From the NCBI GenBank assembly GCA_002989075.1, contig PSQN01000013.1, positions 1,212,379 through 1,276,378 of the forward strand: 64,000 nucleotides of DNA, given 5' to 3'. A model generated the notes under the pieces. That model had not been told where the DNA came from and did no database searches. It was given only the letters and a program-made list of their open reading frames with translations. This DNA is from Arthonia radiata (taxonomy: Eukaryota; Ascomycota; Arthoniomycetes; Arthoniales; Arthoniaceae). Below are positions 41,563 through 53,926 of the stretch, piece by piece. Positions within the stretch are counted from its first letter, which is position 1. The number at the start of each line of letters is the position of its first letter. Made by a program: the position numbers and the translations under genes.

Positions 41563-42435
41563 CTACTCATACCTCATCCCCTTCCCCCCACCCATAAACT
41601 TCACAAACCCCAACCCCCTCCCCTCCCTAAACAAACTAACGAACCAAACCGCCACGCCCCTGATATCTCCTCCCAAACAAAAACGCACAACCCACGGCAC
41701 GAAGAACGGCACAGCGGGAAAACCATCCCCCTCGAAGTCCCGGTCCGCGGTCCCAAACACAAGCGGCCCGATGCGGTACTGGTGGTGTACCTACTCCGCA
41801 TGTTTGGAGATAAGGTCAGTGTGAGTGGGTGAAGGGGAATTGACATCATCCATCCTCCTCACCAACGCCTAAACCCTCACGCCTCCCACACCCCACTATC
41901 ATACCTCCCCAGCACACAGGCCGGAATCTCGTTGCAGATGCCTCGCCAGACTCTCCGCGAAATCCTCAACAAGCCCTACGGCGTGGTCCCATCGTACCAA
42001 GTAGGCGGACAAACTTCCACATACGCCCGAAAGGATCAAACCCGGCGTGAAGCCGCGGTGTTACTCGACATTGTCTGCAGTCATCCCCTCGGTGCCGTTG
42101 ATCTTCTCGATGGTCGGGAAGAGTCGCCCTTCCTCGCGGTCGCGGTGGCGGTGGTCGCGGTGGCGGTCGTGGTCGTGGTCGCGGTCGTGAAGCTGCGTAC
42201 CCTCAGCCCAGCACTGGCAGTAAATATCGAACTCTAGGATTACGTCCAGGTCTGCAGGTAGATTGCCGACGCCGCGAAGGATGCCGACGCCGCGGATGAT
42301 ACCATAGCCCGCGAGCGCCCAGGAACAAAACGTCAGCAAGCCCCTCCTGGCATTCTGGTTCAAACAGAGCATTAGAGTTGCGAGACGACGCCGGCGCTGT
42401 TGCCTGGGGATGGATACGAAAGCGGAGGATGGCAT
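41563..42435 (-). CDS. Possible multi-exon gene, unrecognised
   Basis: Three minus-strand fragments look coding but I cannot join them reliably. The first (from the ATG at 42435) is basic, then hydrophobic around GLLTFCSWALAGYGIIRG, and reaches LDVILEFDIYCQCWAEG just before a GTACGC donor. A middle one (about 42010-41890) reads AYLVRWDHAVGLVEDFAES. The last (41760..41563) reads FGTADRDFEGDGFPAVPFF, VPWVVRFCLGGDIRGVAVW and FVKFMGGGKGM before a TAG. The last fragment has the best coding look. Acceptor choices between fragments either leave stops or break frame, so the exon borders are unresolved. I recognise no family; hydrophobic segments suggest a membrane protein. It could also be a decayed gene. 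Confidence 0.3.
42133..42190. repeat. Short GTGGTCGCG-type microsatellite-like repeat
   Basis: About 58 bp consist of permutations of GGTCGCGGTGGC and GTGGTC. Read on the minus strand they give alternating Arg, Asp and His codons. It lies in the region of the uncertain gene and probably falls in its intron. Confidence 0.6.
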
Positions 42436-43386
42436 GGGGATGCTGTTCGTGTTGGTATTTCTGGCGGGATGTTGGCGATGGGGTGGCGGTGTGGGAGAAC
42501 TAGGGGGGAGGTGAGTGCGTGTTTTATACCGTGTGGTTGTTTGTGGGTGAAGTGGTTGACGGAACTACTATGCATGCAACGGCTCGATCTACGCCGCACT
42601 ACAGCCTTGGTTACGGAGTCAGGTGTGAGCACTCTCGTCAACGCCCGCCGCACCGAAACAACACCGCAACTCGCTCCAGGTGAGTCTCACTACGATAGGC
42701 AGTCTCGCAAGCCGCGGAAAAGGGCCTGCACATCACAATACCGGATAGATAAATATCACCACCCTGTCTCTTCCCATTTGTCCCAAGCTTGCCGGACAAT
42801 TAGAGACTCCTCCCATCGCAGCGATCTCGTCTTAGATACCGCACATCCACATTGTATCATCTAAAGCGGCACAAATTGCAAGAGAGACTGTCGAATAGGC
42901 CGAGCGACCGGTCGCACTAGCCCAAATAGAGACGTTTGGCGAAGCCTCGGGGCGAAAAGCTCCTGCCTAATTGTCCGGCGAGCTAGGTATCTTGATGTTT
43001 GTCATCAACGAGCACAGCAGACGGCGTTGTAAAACGGAGGCCTCAGACATACTCTTCATGGAATAACTCAGTGTGCGCCGACGGGTTGCTCATACTGATG
43101 CCTGCAACCTCGAGGCTTTCAGCCGCGGGTCAATATACCAGGTCCCCTCGCCGCGCAACGGCGTCGTTATCCCGAGTGCTTTAGTGTCGGCGCTGGCGGG
43201 TCTTCTGCTCCTGCTTGATACATCATCGGTTCGACAGTGGAATTATATAGTGACTGCACCACCATTGCACATTACCTTTCGGTACGATACGTAGTGTCAT
43301 TGAACAGTAATAACAGAACCACCCACTCCCCTTTACCGCAGTAATCAAATCCATCCCACACCACAGCACCCAACTCACCACCCACG
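42436..43386. other. Intergenic
   Basis: I see no supported gene. The last 100 bp are the upstream region of the NmrA-like gene. Confidence 0.4.
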
Positions 43387-44254
43387 ATGGAAGTCCTCCT
43401 CCTCGGCGCAACCGGCAACCTAGGCTCCCGCCTCATCCCCGCACTGCTCACATACCACAACACCGTCGTCGCATACGTCCGCTCCCCCTCGAAACTCGAG
43501 TCCCTCCTCCCAGGCCCCGTATACCAGCAGATCACCGTCATCCAAGGCGACGCCACAGACGCCACCTCCGTCAAGGACGCCATCCTAGACGCCACCTGCG
43601 ACGCCGTGATCAACACCGCTGGTGTGGCAGCTGCGGCGCCCTGGGGAAAAAGCGACTTGCCCACGATATTCCGCGCGGTGCTGGAGGGTGTGAAGGCAGC
43701 GGGCGTGGAGAGAGGACGGCCGCTGCGGATTTGGTTCTTGGGTGGGCAGAGCGTGCTGTTTTACCCCGGGACGGAAACGATGCTGTCGAATTAGTACGTG
43801 TACCCCGTGGCGCCTCCATCTCACACAGACAAAATGCACTGCTTTGAGCAGCGCAGCTGAGACTCAATGGTTACCTCAAATACCAACAGCAGCAGCATCC
43901 CCATCTTCCGCGAGCACCGCCAGAACCTCGAACTCCTGAGATCGCTTCCACCGGATACGGTCAACTGGTCCATGCTGTGTCCGCAGACCATGACGCCCGA
44001 GTCTTCGGACTTCAGCGTGCCGACGAAGACGTCGCGAGGGAAGTTGGTCGCTAATGCCGGTAGTCCCCCATTGTGGCAGGGCTCGTGGATGGGATCGATT
44101 CCGCTACTGGGAAGGGCGACGGTGATCGGGATGAATTGCAAGCCGCTACGGGACTACGCTGGAGCAGAATGCGGAGTTCATTGCGAGCGACCTTGCCGAG
44201 TCCGAGAGCCAATGGGTTGGAACGACGGTGGGAGTGATTAGTCCGGCGAAGTGA
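43387..44254 (+). pseudogene. NmrA-like NAD(P)-binding protein, frameshifted
   Basis: Exon 1 (43387..43793) encodes MEVLLLGATGNLGSRLIPAL, an NAD(P)-binding GxxGxxG start, and runs to GTETMLSN. A GTACGT donor follows at 43794. The acceptor lies in a CAGCAGCAG cluster at 43887..43895, any member of which keeps frame, and leads to IPIFREHRQNLELLRSLPP and TVNWSMLCPQTMTPE, conserved in this fungal NmrA/SDR-like family. Near 44142..44144 the frame must shift: the open frame ends in an unrelated tail, while the next frame reads RYGTTLEQNAEFIASDLAES and ends properly at 44252..44254. One extra base in a GCC run would explain it. So the gene carries a one-base frameshift, by true mutation or by sequencing error. 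Intact, it would encode an atypical NAD(P)-binding protein of about 250 residues, function unknown. Confidence 0.7.
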
Positions 44255-44777
44255 AGTTGTTGCTGATGGAGGACGTTGAGATTCACGGCGGATTGTGCTC
44301 CGTAGCTGTGATTAGTAATTCATCTGTGCGTGCAGGATCTTGACTCTTCCATGCCATCATCGAGTTGCTTCTCAGATTAAATCGCACTAGTATCTGGGAG
44401 CGCTTGAAGTATCGACTAAGCCTCACAGCTGGTTTGATAAGCCGTTGGTAGATGTGCGAAATAGAGTTGCTTCAGCGTGCTGAGCATTAGGAAGACGGCG
44501 TCGCTCCAGCTGCGCGTGGCTCAATCAGCCTGTCGAGCAGGTGTTTGGCTGTTGTGATCGCGTTTAAGAGTCTCTCCAAGTTTGAGAGCAGAAGTAGAGA
44601 CGAGGTTGCTGTCATATAGACAGCCCGTACGACTACAAGTCTGCAATGAGACGCATATTTTGGTCCGTCTTCGCGATGGATTTAATTATGCCTTTGATCG
44701 AACAATCGTGGACGTGTAATGTATGAGGTCTCGTCTGCATGACTATGGCGGGCGCTTCTCTGCGTGCAAGTTGTCTT
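44255..44777. other. Convergent 3' region
   Basis: It holds the 3' flanks of the NmrA-like gene and the phosphodiesterase gene. No coding region is seen. Confidence 0.45.
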
Positions 44778-46993
44778 TCACCTATTAAGATAGTTAGTCA
44801 AGCGCTCGTAAAGCTTGCCCATATTCGTGAAGGGGACGACGCGGTTCTCGAGATGCACCGAGTCCTCCGAAATAGAACGATCGTTAGACTTACCCATTGA
44901 GCGAAATCCTGCATAGAGTCCTTGACCTGCATAGAGTCAGTGACGTCAAATCCAATGCCCAGTAGGTTGGCGAGGCTCACCCATGCCCAATACTTATCCG
45001 CCTGCTCCTTCGCGCTCGGCCTACCCTCCGCATCCGCCTCCTCATCCGCCAAATTCACATCAGTATCCAATTGATGCCCCTCTATGCCCGTCGCCTCGGC
45101 AGCCTCTGTCGTCGTAGTCGGCTCGGCCACATACATCTCCTCTTCATCATCATCATTCTCATCTCCATGCACACCCACCGGCTTCAACGGCAGCCTCATC
45201 GTCCCATTATTAGCATGTGGCTCCAGCCCCAGCGAATCACACACAATATTATACACCTCGATATTCTGAAACGGCTGCAGCCTGCTTCCGGGCTCATGCG
45301 GGAACGCCGGTCCTCTTGCTACGAAAATGGCGCGCATCAGCGGGTCTTCATTATCATACCCGTGAATACCGCGCGGGTGGTAGACTTCGCCAGTCGCTTT
45401 GCCCTCAGCAACATCATACTCATCCTTGGTCGCGATCGCCCAGCCCGTATGCACGATTAGCCAAATGGGCGCGATGCGATCGTTATCCTGGAAGTGAAAG
45501 CGCGCCGGGATCTCTTCGCGGAGGTACACATCGAAGCCGTCGCGCTTTTTGGCTTCTTCAGCGAGCTTGTGGTGGATCGTGGGGACATCGTCGGCATTCT
45601 TGGGGCGCAGGCCATAGTGCGGCCAGCCGTCGACGTGCTCGATCAGGTTGGGGTCGATGATGTCTTCGAATTGGACGAGGCGGGAGAAGTCGGTCGTCGC
45701 CATGCCGTGATCCGAAACGATGACGATGTTCGCGATGTTGGTGAGGTTGCGGGCGTCGAGGCCGGTGAAGAGGTTGTGCAGCATGGTGTCGACTTGCGTG
45801 ATGGTGGTGTTGACTTCAGTGCTGTTTGGGCCGTATTTGTGGCCGTTGGCGTCGACGTTGGGGACGTATGCTGCAATGAGCTGGGGGCGCGGTTGGTCGA
45901 GTTGCGCGCCATCGTCGAGGGGCCCCGGCTTGTCGAGGAGTTCAAGGATGCGGTTGGCTTTCTTGTCGAGGACTTCGGAGCCGTTGTATTTGTCGATGTA
46001 GCTGGGTTCGATGTCGCCGACATGTGCTTCGCTGCCGGGCCACATATGAATTGCTGCTGGGACGCCCTGTCGTTCTGCTGTCTCCCACATCGGGTTCTGA
46101 TTCCACCATTTGGATTGCATGCTGTGCTCCTTATTCGTATACACAAACTCTTCCCGGAAGCGATCATCCCAGAAGGTGTTCGCAACGATGCCGTGAGATT
46201 CTGGATAGAGGCCTGTGACCAGCGTGTAGTGATTGGGGAAGGTGAGACTTGGGAAGGAAGGGGTCATGTATTTCGGCGACACGCCCTGCTTGATGAAGGA
46301 CGATAAGGTCGGCGACAAGCCACGTGAAATATAGTCCGCGCGAAAGCCATCGAGAGAAATGAATATCGTCGTAGGTCCGAAGAAGGACGTCCCATTCGAC
46401 ATCATGCTCTTCTCATCAGGTCTTTGCCTCGTGCTCTGCGACGCTCGATATGCGCCGAATGCAATGACCACAAACAGAACAGCGATGAGGATATGAATGA
46501 CCGTGAACCCGAATATGCGTCTCCTTCGTGAAGTCTAAAGTATTCGTCAACGGTGTCCCAGCAGCTCGATCCGCAGCGATCTTACCTTCTTCCGCGCCAG
46601 CACCGCGCCCATCTTCTCTCTGTCCAGCTCTGAAGAACCCTCTGATGAGTCCGACAAAGGCGAATCGCCCCGTGACCCACCCTCCTCGATCTTGTGTATG
46701 AGTTCTCGCCTGCCATTCCGCCTCCTGGCTGATCCGCCGCCTCTTTGCTGTCGCGTTTGCGGTGTCGCGAGCTCAGAGGGTGGACCTCCACCACGCGGTA
46801 TCACTCGGCTGAGGAGGCCTCTTGCGAGTTCTTCTTCCTGTGAGAGTAGCCGCTCCTGCTCCTGCTCCTCTTCCAGCCATTCCTGATCGTGTCGCGCAGA
46901 GTCGGAGGAAAGCCGCGTGTCGTCTGCAGTTTCCGAGTCTGAAGGCGGCGCGTCGTAGGAGATTTGCGGCTCGCGCGCTTTTCGTTCCATCAT
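44778..46993 (-). CDS. Membrane-bound nucleotide pyrophosphatase/phosphodiesterase (NPP family)
   Basis: Four exons on the minus strand: 46993..46586, 46534..44981, 44926..44894 and 44846..44778, giving 687 residues. The introns are 51, 54 and 47 bp. Residues 1-136 are a charged cytosolic domain rich in Glu, Arg and Ser. TSRRRRIFGFTVIHILIAVLF then provides the stop-transfer and single membrane span (about 144-163), a type II topology. The catalytic domain has FISLDGFRADYI (metal-binding Asp), PSFPSLTFPNHYTLVTGLYP with the nucleophile Thr in TFPN, IVIVSDHGM and HGYDNEDPLM. NPP enzymes hydrolyse nucleotide pyrophosphate and phosphodiester bonds outside the cell or in the vacuole lumen. The acidic linker (about 600-640) and last exons end in FTNMGKLYERLTNY. 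The upstream frame before 46993 lacks an ATG. The 54-bp intron is stop-free and in frame. Confidence 0.9.
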
Positions 46994-47898
46994 AAACCAG
47001 ATGAATGTAGAGAAATGAGAGTAAAGAATGGTAGGCACAAGGGCTACATCGAAAAAGGTGTGAGCCGGCGTTTACATTCTTCTTCAGCGACAAAGCCAGG
47101 CCAGCAAGGCAACTTATGAGACCTACACTACAACCGTGCAAATTCGCAAGCACGTGTAGATAGGCATGGAATAGTAACCATCCAAGCAAAAAGTTTGGAG
47201 TAAGAGTGAGCGTCAGTGGAGGTATGCGAGCCCGTGGAGGGTGCCCGGTCCGCACTTGAAAATGACAGGTCGAATCTCCCCAGAATAATGTGAGCTTCAC
47301 ACATGAATGCAAAGTCGAAGCGATAGCAAAACCTAGCAACCCGGCTTCCCTTTGATTTCATTTGAATAAAAGTATTCACAAACGAGCTAAAGAATGGATC
47401 GATCATATGGTTAATTCTCGGAGCAAGGTTACTATCAAGATGCTCTCTATCTAAAACTTCCGCACCATTGACTCGTTCCTGAGTGCTCTCCTCGCGTCAC
47501 TTCCTACTCCCGATCCTTCGAGGGTCGTACCACCGAGCATCGGACCTTCCACCAGCGCCTATGCCTCATTACCATCGTCAACATAAAGAAACCCACGTGT
47601 AGCCACGCGTTGTTAGCCGCTCTTTCCGCGTTGAAAAAGCCATGTCTGCGTGCTGTCCCTCTCTTCTCTTTCCTCTCATACGAGCAGAATCGCTGACAGA
47701 AAAAAGTGGAGCCTCCCAAAAATCCCTTCATATCGTTACAACCTCAACAAATGAAACGGCCTGGAGATCCCTGGGTATAAGGTGGTGACTTTGGAAAAGC
47801 TGCCAGCTGCCCGCCCGTCCGTCCGTGAACACCGTAAGTCTGAAGCACACTAGTCATACAGTCGGAGAATGCAGACATGCAGTGGAAAACATGAGCGC
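46994..47898. other. Intergenic, phosphodiesterase promoter and bHLH 3' flank
   Basis: No gene is supported. Frames here are short and overlapping. Confidence 0.45.
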
Positions 47899-49402
47899 TC
47901 AGCGGCGGTCGTATCCATACTCAACACCTTGCATAGGCGCGTATGGCTGGTGGCCACCGTTCCGATGTTGCTGTTGTGGCGGCGCCGGCGGTTGTCGATC
48001 TTGCTCCGCAAAATGAGCGGTGCGCTGACCAAAGATCTTGTGGCCATTGGGATCAAGCCTACAAATTTGCTGATACATGAGCGTGATCTCACTATTCAGT
48101 CTTTCGTTGTCCTCGGCAGTGGCCCGAGCTTGCTCGAGTTCACGGCGCAACTGATCGTTTTCTTGATTGGTCTTTAGGTGTGAATGCTTAAGGGCATCGA
48201 TGTACTCAACAGCTATGTGGTTGTCAGGACTTGATTTCAGAAAGAGGAGCGTTGCTTCTTACCTTTGCTGAGCACTTCCCATTTGCTCGACTTGTTTCCG
48301 GGTGAGTTGGGCAAGATCCGGTTGAGATTGTCGAACAGATCTTTCATCTCACTTCGACGTTTCCGCTCTGCCAATTTGTGGCTGACACGAAGCTCCGGCG
48401 TCCTGCTGTAGTTACCAGCAGCCAGCAGGTCTGGACCGGAAAGACTAGCCAAGGGCTTGTGCGGTAGCGTGTGGTGTGATGTAGCATGTCGGAGGCCGTA
48501 GGCGTTGGACTCGAGATTACTAATCGTAGCAGACGCCATGCTGCCTTGACGAGATGACTCTGGTGTGATCGAATCTGCCATTTCATCCTCTTCTTTGGTA
48601 TCCGGGAAAGCCCATGCATGACCTTTGGTTGGCTGCGATGCATTGGGGTTGACACCCATCTGGCGCGGATGAGGAGCAATGGCAGGCGCTCTTTTCGGAG
48701 CAGCACCACCACTCGTGACTGGCCGCCTAGGCACTGGACCCGATGGACCGCTGCTCTTAGGAATCGGTGGTGGTTGAGGGTGGGATGTGCGTGCTTGTTG
48801 CTGGTAGCTGGATGCCAGTGAGGCCTCAGAAGCACGGTGTGAAGGGTTGTGACTATCATATGGCGAAGCCGGGTTGATGTTCAGGCTGTCCATATTCACA
48901 TTGGATCTGCTGTCGATACTACTCCGTCTTGAATCGATGAAAAAGGTGTTGTTGGCGTCAATGGACGCTCTTGGGTTGTTGTCGTGCGTCAATGAACGGT
49001 TGAGGGCAGGCAGAGGGTGGCTTTGATAGGACATGCGAGCAGATGCTGGTGTATTGGCAGATGTAGCAGAGGCTGAAGAGAAGCGGTGACGGGAGTCGTC
49101 AGAGTTGAGGATGGTCTGTAGTTGGAGCCCGCCATTGCTGGACATGGTTGAGTAGGCGCTAGAGATGGTAGAAGAGTCTATACAAGCTCCGTTAGCTAAA
49201 TTGCTCGGGTCTGAAGCTGGAGTGGTAGGAACGTACGCTTGCTAGGAGACTGCATTGACCACATGCCCGAGTCACGCATCATCTCGTGAGGCACACTGTT
49301 GTGTTTTGGTGACTTGTCTTGGGGCATGTCTCGAGTCATTTGTGCAATGGGAGGGAGGGTGAAAGGGCCCGGCTGGCGCCGTTCATCCCGTGGAGAGGTC
49401 AT
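47899..49402 (-). CDS. Basic helix-loop-helix transcription factor
   Basis: Three exons on the minus strand: 49402..49237, 49177..48263 and 48212..47899, giving 464 residues. The introns are 59 and 50 bp and keep frame. Residues 1-310 are disordered (Ser, Pro, Asn and Gln rich), as in many fungal regulators. The bHLH domain (about 315-372) reads VSHKLAERKRRSEMKDLFDN, LNRILPNS, then KSSKWEVLSKAVEYIDALK. Its basic region has the His-Glu-Arg pattern that contacts E-box DNA (CANNTG). The intron falls between helix residues K and A of the second helix, so the spliced product is needed for the domain. A leucine/glutamate-rich coiled coil (ENDQLRRELEQARATAEDN) follows, then a Gln/Pro-rich end. It resembles the fungal Esc1/DevR-type bHLH group, but I am not certain of the orthologue. 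A gene-free stretch of about 4.5 kb lies upstream. Confidence 0.88.
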
Positions 49403-52400
49403 GGCTGAAGGGAGCGAGGGAGTGACGTGACTGAGGTCAAGATGGTGTTGAGCCCGGTAGTGTGTAGGAACGATGTGAAGATCTCCTCAACCAGGAGGAA
49501 GTTAAGTCTTCTGCAACTTCCTTCTTGGCAGAGTCGAAGCTCGAGTGAGGAAGGAGCGCCCCAGGTAGTAACTTGACAACTAGTAGATCGAATTAGCTAC
49601 GGTCCTAGATTGCGAATAGCCCCGAGATGAGCTGTGTGACCCTGCTCAGGACATTGGATGAACGCGCATACGCTGCAGCCGCCGGATGTAGCGTTAGGGC
49701 CTTCGCCAACTTGCAAGTCGTCGGCAAGGTCATGTGCCAACCATTGGAGGTGGATGGTAGAGCTTTAGACCGGCGACGAGATAGGAAGGGGCTGACAGAG
49801 AGCTCGAGAGCACAAGCAAAGAATTACTTCAAGACTTACCCTTGAACAACGAAATGACAGACGCTGGCTGAAACACTGTGTAGTAGCCGCTGCAGACTCT
49901 CCTAAAAGTAGGGGAATCCAAGATTGAGTAACGCGGATGATGCGCAGTATTGGTGCGAGAGTCGAGGTGAGCAGCCTTCCAGTCAAGATGAAAAGAGCAC
50001 GGCGCTCGATATGCGAGGGAGCCGTGGTGCGACAGCGAGTATCGAACCAGATGCCGAGGGTTCGGTGTGACAGGACAGTCGAAAGCCAGTTGACTGTGGG
50101 GACGTTGAAGGCAAGGGATGGGTCCAGAAGTCTGCTGTGACGCGCTGAGGGTGGTCGCACAAGAGGATGTCCGTATCCAAACAGGGCAGAATTGAAATGG
50201 AGGCAGGTGAAAGGGATGAGTGTCGCGAGAGGGAGAGCAGTTGACCAGAGCGACGACGTCGACACACCACGCTGACACACACAGAGACCTGATGGTATGT
50301 TGTCTTTCAGGGCGAGGGTGGAAAGGGGGGGAAAGAAGAGGAGAATTCAAGCGAGCGAAGAGAGAGCCAGCAACAGCGAGAGCAGAGAACAGAGATGGGA
50401 CAGGACGGAGACAAGAGGGTCGCGGGCGGCGCGCAGTAGAGGAAGGGACGGGAAGAGGGAGAGTCTCAGACTCAAGCAACTGAAGATTGTCGGCTCTCGC
50501 TCGCGTGGTTCTCTCGCGCTAGGCCCAAGTGGATCCCACACTCCCGCCCATTGCAACCTCTCGAGCCTCTGATTGCTCCGCCCGCTGCCCGTGAGCGACC
50601 GCCCACATTCTGACCATGCTCCCCAATCCCCAAACATCCATCCTTGTCCACCGTCGCAATCCCCCTCAGCTCAGAGACACGCCCGCCACGAGGCCCCGGC
50701 GCGTAGTTGTTCATCCATCGCCAGCGCCAGACAAAGGAGGCAGGCTGCCACTGACAAAGAAATGAGCAGCTCGGGGTCGGCCGCATGTGCATGGAAATTA
50801 GCAGTGCGTCTGCATCATCACGTTCGGCTTGTGGACTGTGCGTTCCTGCCGCGTCGCCTCCTTGGTGTGGTGTCGTAGAAGCTGTCGCATGGACTGCACG
50901 TGGAGCGGCCTGCTTTTAGTCGCACCTGAGGCCTCGTCCAATCACCGACGCGCCCCTGCCGTTTCCCGACCAAGTCCTGCCAGCCACCAACCCCCATCTT
51001 CTCTCCCTCCACGCTTCTTCTGCCCTCTTTCAGCCTTGCCCGCTAATTCCATCTCTTTGCACGGCCCGTGTGTGCGACTCGCTCTCCTCCGACTTTTGGC
51101 AGCCAGCGTCGGATGTATGTGGACGGGGAAGCTGGCCGTGTTATGAACGGAGGGGTATCATTCTGCTCCAGCAGAAACCCGCGTCGGAGAGAGAGGTACA
51201 AGGAGCACCAAGGTACGGATGCGCTGGTAGCTGGATGCATCTGACACGGGTATGCTGACGGCCTGCACGCGCATCGGTTCTTTTTCCTTGCAATCGTGTT
51301 TCTTTGTCAGCGCGCAGCTGCACAAAGCAAGAATGTAGCTATTGCGCCCCTCAACGCGGCGTCCCGAGGTCCACAAAAGACCCTGCGCCTGTACATGTCT
51401 TGAGCAATCTTCCTCTTGGGTCTGTCTGTCTTGAGTGAATAATTTGGCAATGGCATTATTTCTTCATCAGAGATTCGTTTTTGGTGACGTGTCGCATCAG
51501 CAGCGCATCGCGCACCCGTAGAACCCGTCAAAGCACACGCCGGCTGCCTGCCGCCTCTCGCCCACGTGGTGCTACTTCAGACCGGGTGCACGCAGAGCCA
51601 AGCCCGCTGAAACTCAAATCTTTTCTGTCGTCGCACGCTTCTTCACGTTTCTATCGACAGGCTCAACGCTGATGTTCGATTGTTTGCAGTCCAGGCGCAT
51701 GCACATCAGCTACCATGTATCGAGGCAGCTGTCCTGATCCTGGATTGACAGCTGCAAAGAGCAAAGTGTATTGCTGATCTCAGGACCTGCGTCGTCGATC
51801 ATGCTGATTGCTGCAGCGGAGACGCACATCGGCATCCCAGAGCCTCTGATATTTTTGTGATCGTAGAGGATCTGCGTGAGTGTCCACCACGCTTCCTTAC
51901 ACCAGGTCGGGCTCGCAGAGTTTGGAACGGCATCACACGTACCTGAGCTCACGAGACGATCGACTGTGGATCATTATCGAAAACCACTTGCTCTCTTGCC
52001 GCCGGGAAGCCCCGCGTTCGTTCATGGGATAATGTCAGCCTGGCGAACGCAAAGCTGCCTCCGACATCGTCGTCGAGGAGTGTGCTAAATGCTTCTTCAC
52101 CCACAAAAAGCCAACAAGTGGATTCCATGCACTGCTACACACGAGACCTTTTCGTTCACACCTCCGGGAAGCCGGTGGTAGCGTGCAGATAAGGTCCGAT
52201 GCGTCCTCCGAAAGTATCCGCGCGTGTCAAGTACTGATAAATCGTTCTCTCGAGCCCTCGCTACTGATTTACCGTAACGCCCTTGATCACGTCCCAAACG
52301 CATCAACGATCTTTAGAGTTACCACCATTATTCCCCGCTCACACGTGCTCAACCCGCACTAGGGCGGCTCCAACCGCTCTTCAGCCGCTCGTCATCTCAC

Positions 52401-53926
52401 CACGCGAGTCCATGGAGATTTTCCAGAAGGAAATCGTTCGATCCATCAATCTCACTGGCGCGTTACTCGTGCCGTGTCGGCGCACCGGCCACCTTTGAAA
52501 CATGTTCCGTTTCGAGTCTGGCGGTCGGTGACTGCGAGCCTTAGGGTTGCGTGTATGCGTTGTTGGTGCGTTTTGCCGTCCTTCAGGTAAAATCCTTTGA
52601 AAGGAATCGGAGAATTCTACGTTCGTGGTAATGCAGTCGTAGAAGGAAGTCACTATTGACTCGTCGTGTGTGACTGCGGAGTATTGCTTACCACTCTGGC
52701 GCTTCGCTGCGAGGGCGGTTAATGCTGACATCTTGCTGTGCCGCCTTCGCAAAATATGCAGCTCGAGGGTTACGTGACGGGCTGAGGACCTGAAGTGGCT
52801 TTCCGTAGCTTAATTTTATGGTCGTGGTGACGTGCATGGCTGTTTTGAACATCTTCGTCGTCGTTGTGGATGTTATGCGCTGGGTGTCGACGACTGATGA
52901 CCCTCACTCTTGAGCAGCGCGTGCTCGACTCAACAATCCGTGCGTTACGCGCTGCTGTCCTGGCTCGATAAAAGCAAATTCTGACTGTTCCCCTACCCGA
53001 GCGTCTGCGTGCGCTGGGTCACCGGGATAGAAGTGCAGCTAGTAGACTCAGTAAACATGGTAGTTACTGTCGACTCAGAAATCCCAGCAGAATCACGCAC
53101 AACCTAGTATGCTCGAACCCATCATCGTGCGCTAGATTTAGCACTCTCCCAGCTCTGCGTGCCACAACGACCGAGTGTACCATCTTGTCAAGTCCTCCCA
53201 CGCACGCGAGTAGCCGCGTACCGACTGGCAGCATTGAGACGAGGAATTTAGCAACAGTCGAGGTGTCCTCGCTATCAGCAGAAGTCGAAATGATTGGTGA
53301 GCCAGTCTGATGTGACACGCCCGCGACATGGCTGCGGGTATGCAGGCAGGCTGACGGATGTCGGCGAGCACGGCATTGAGGCATTCGTTACTGTGTGACT
53401 TTGAGCAAGGAAGGCGTGCGTCTCCGATGACGGCGGTGCTGTCTGTGGAAATATTTGTCATCTTCATGCCGAAGATGCTGGTGAATTAGGCTGAGGCTTT
53501 TGGGGGATGTTCACGGAAGACCGCTATGCGTTGACGGGCGATTCTTGTTCTGTGAAGGGCTGAGGGGATAACAGAGGAGAGAAGATTGATCTGAAACTGC
53601 CTCTTATGTTTAGGCTGAGCAGGGTATTGATGCAAGACACCAGAAGTGGGTGACCAGTTCATTGAAGAAGGAGCGGTCAGCAATTCCACCTTGCCTCGCG
53701 CGAGTAAAGACGAGAGAGCCATGGTCAGCATGGACACGTAGTCACAAATCGTTGGTTGTATAAAAGATTGCGCCAGACGTCCGCTAAGTTCAATATCAGA
53801 TACTACCATGCTGCAAGTCTCGCGCTATACTCGTACACTTTTGCCACTGTTTCGCAATGATGCTGCTTTTCCTGTGCTGTCTCTCTTGCCCTTCACTTGA
53901 ATTTCGACCTTGGGCTGACGATCCGT
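49403..53926. other. Gene-poor 4.5-kb stretch upstream of the bHLH gene
   Basis: No gene is supported on either strand. About 50240-50480 is a strong purine block on the plus strand (pyrimidine on the minus strand), as expected near the start of a long minus-strand leader of the bHLH gene. 50940-51060 is pyrimidine-rich on the plus strand, so a plus-strand transcript start is also possible there. Large regulatory intergenic regions are common before developmental regulators. Confidence 0.45.
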
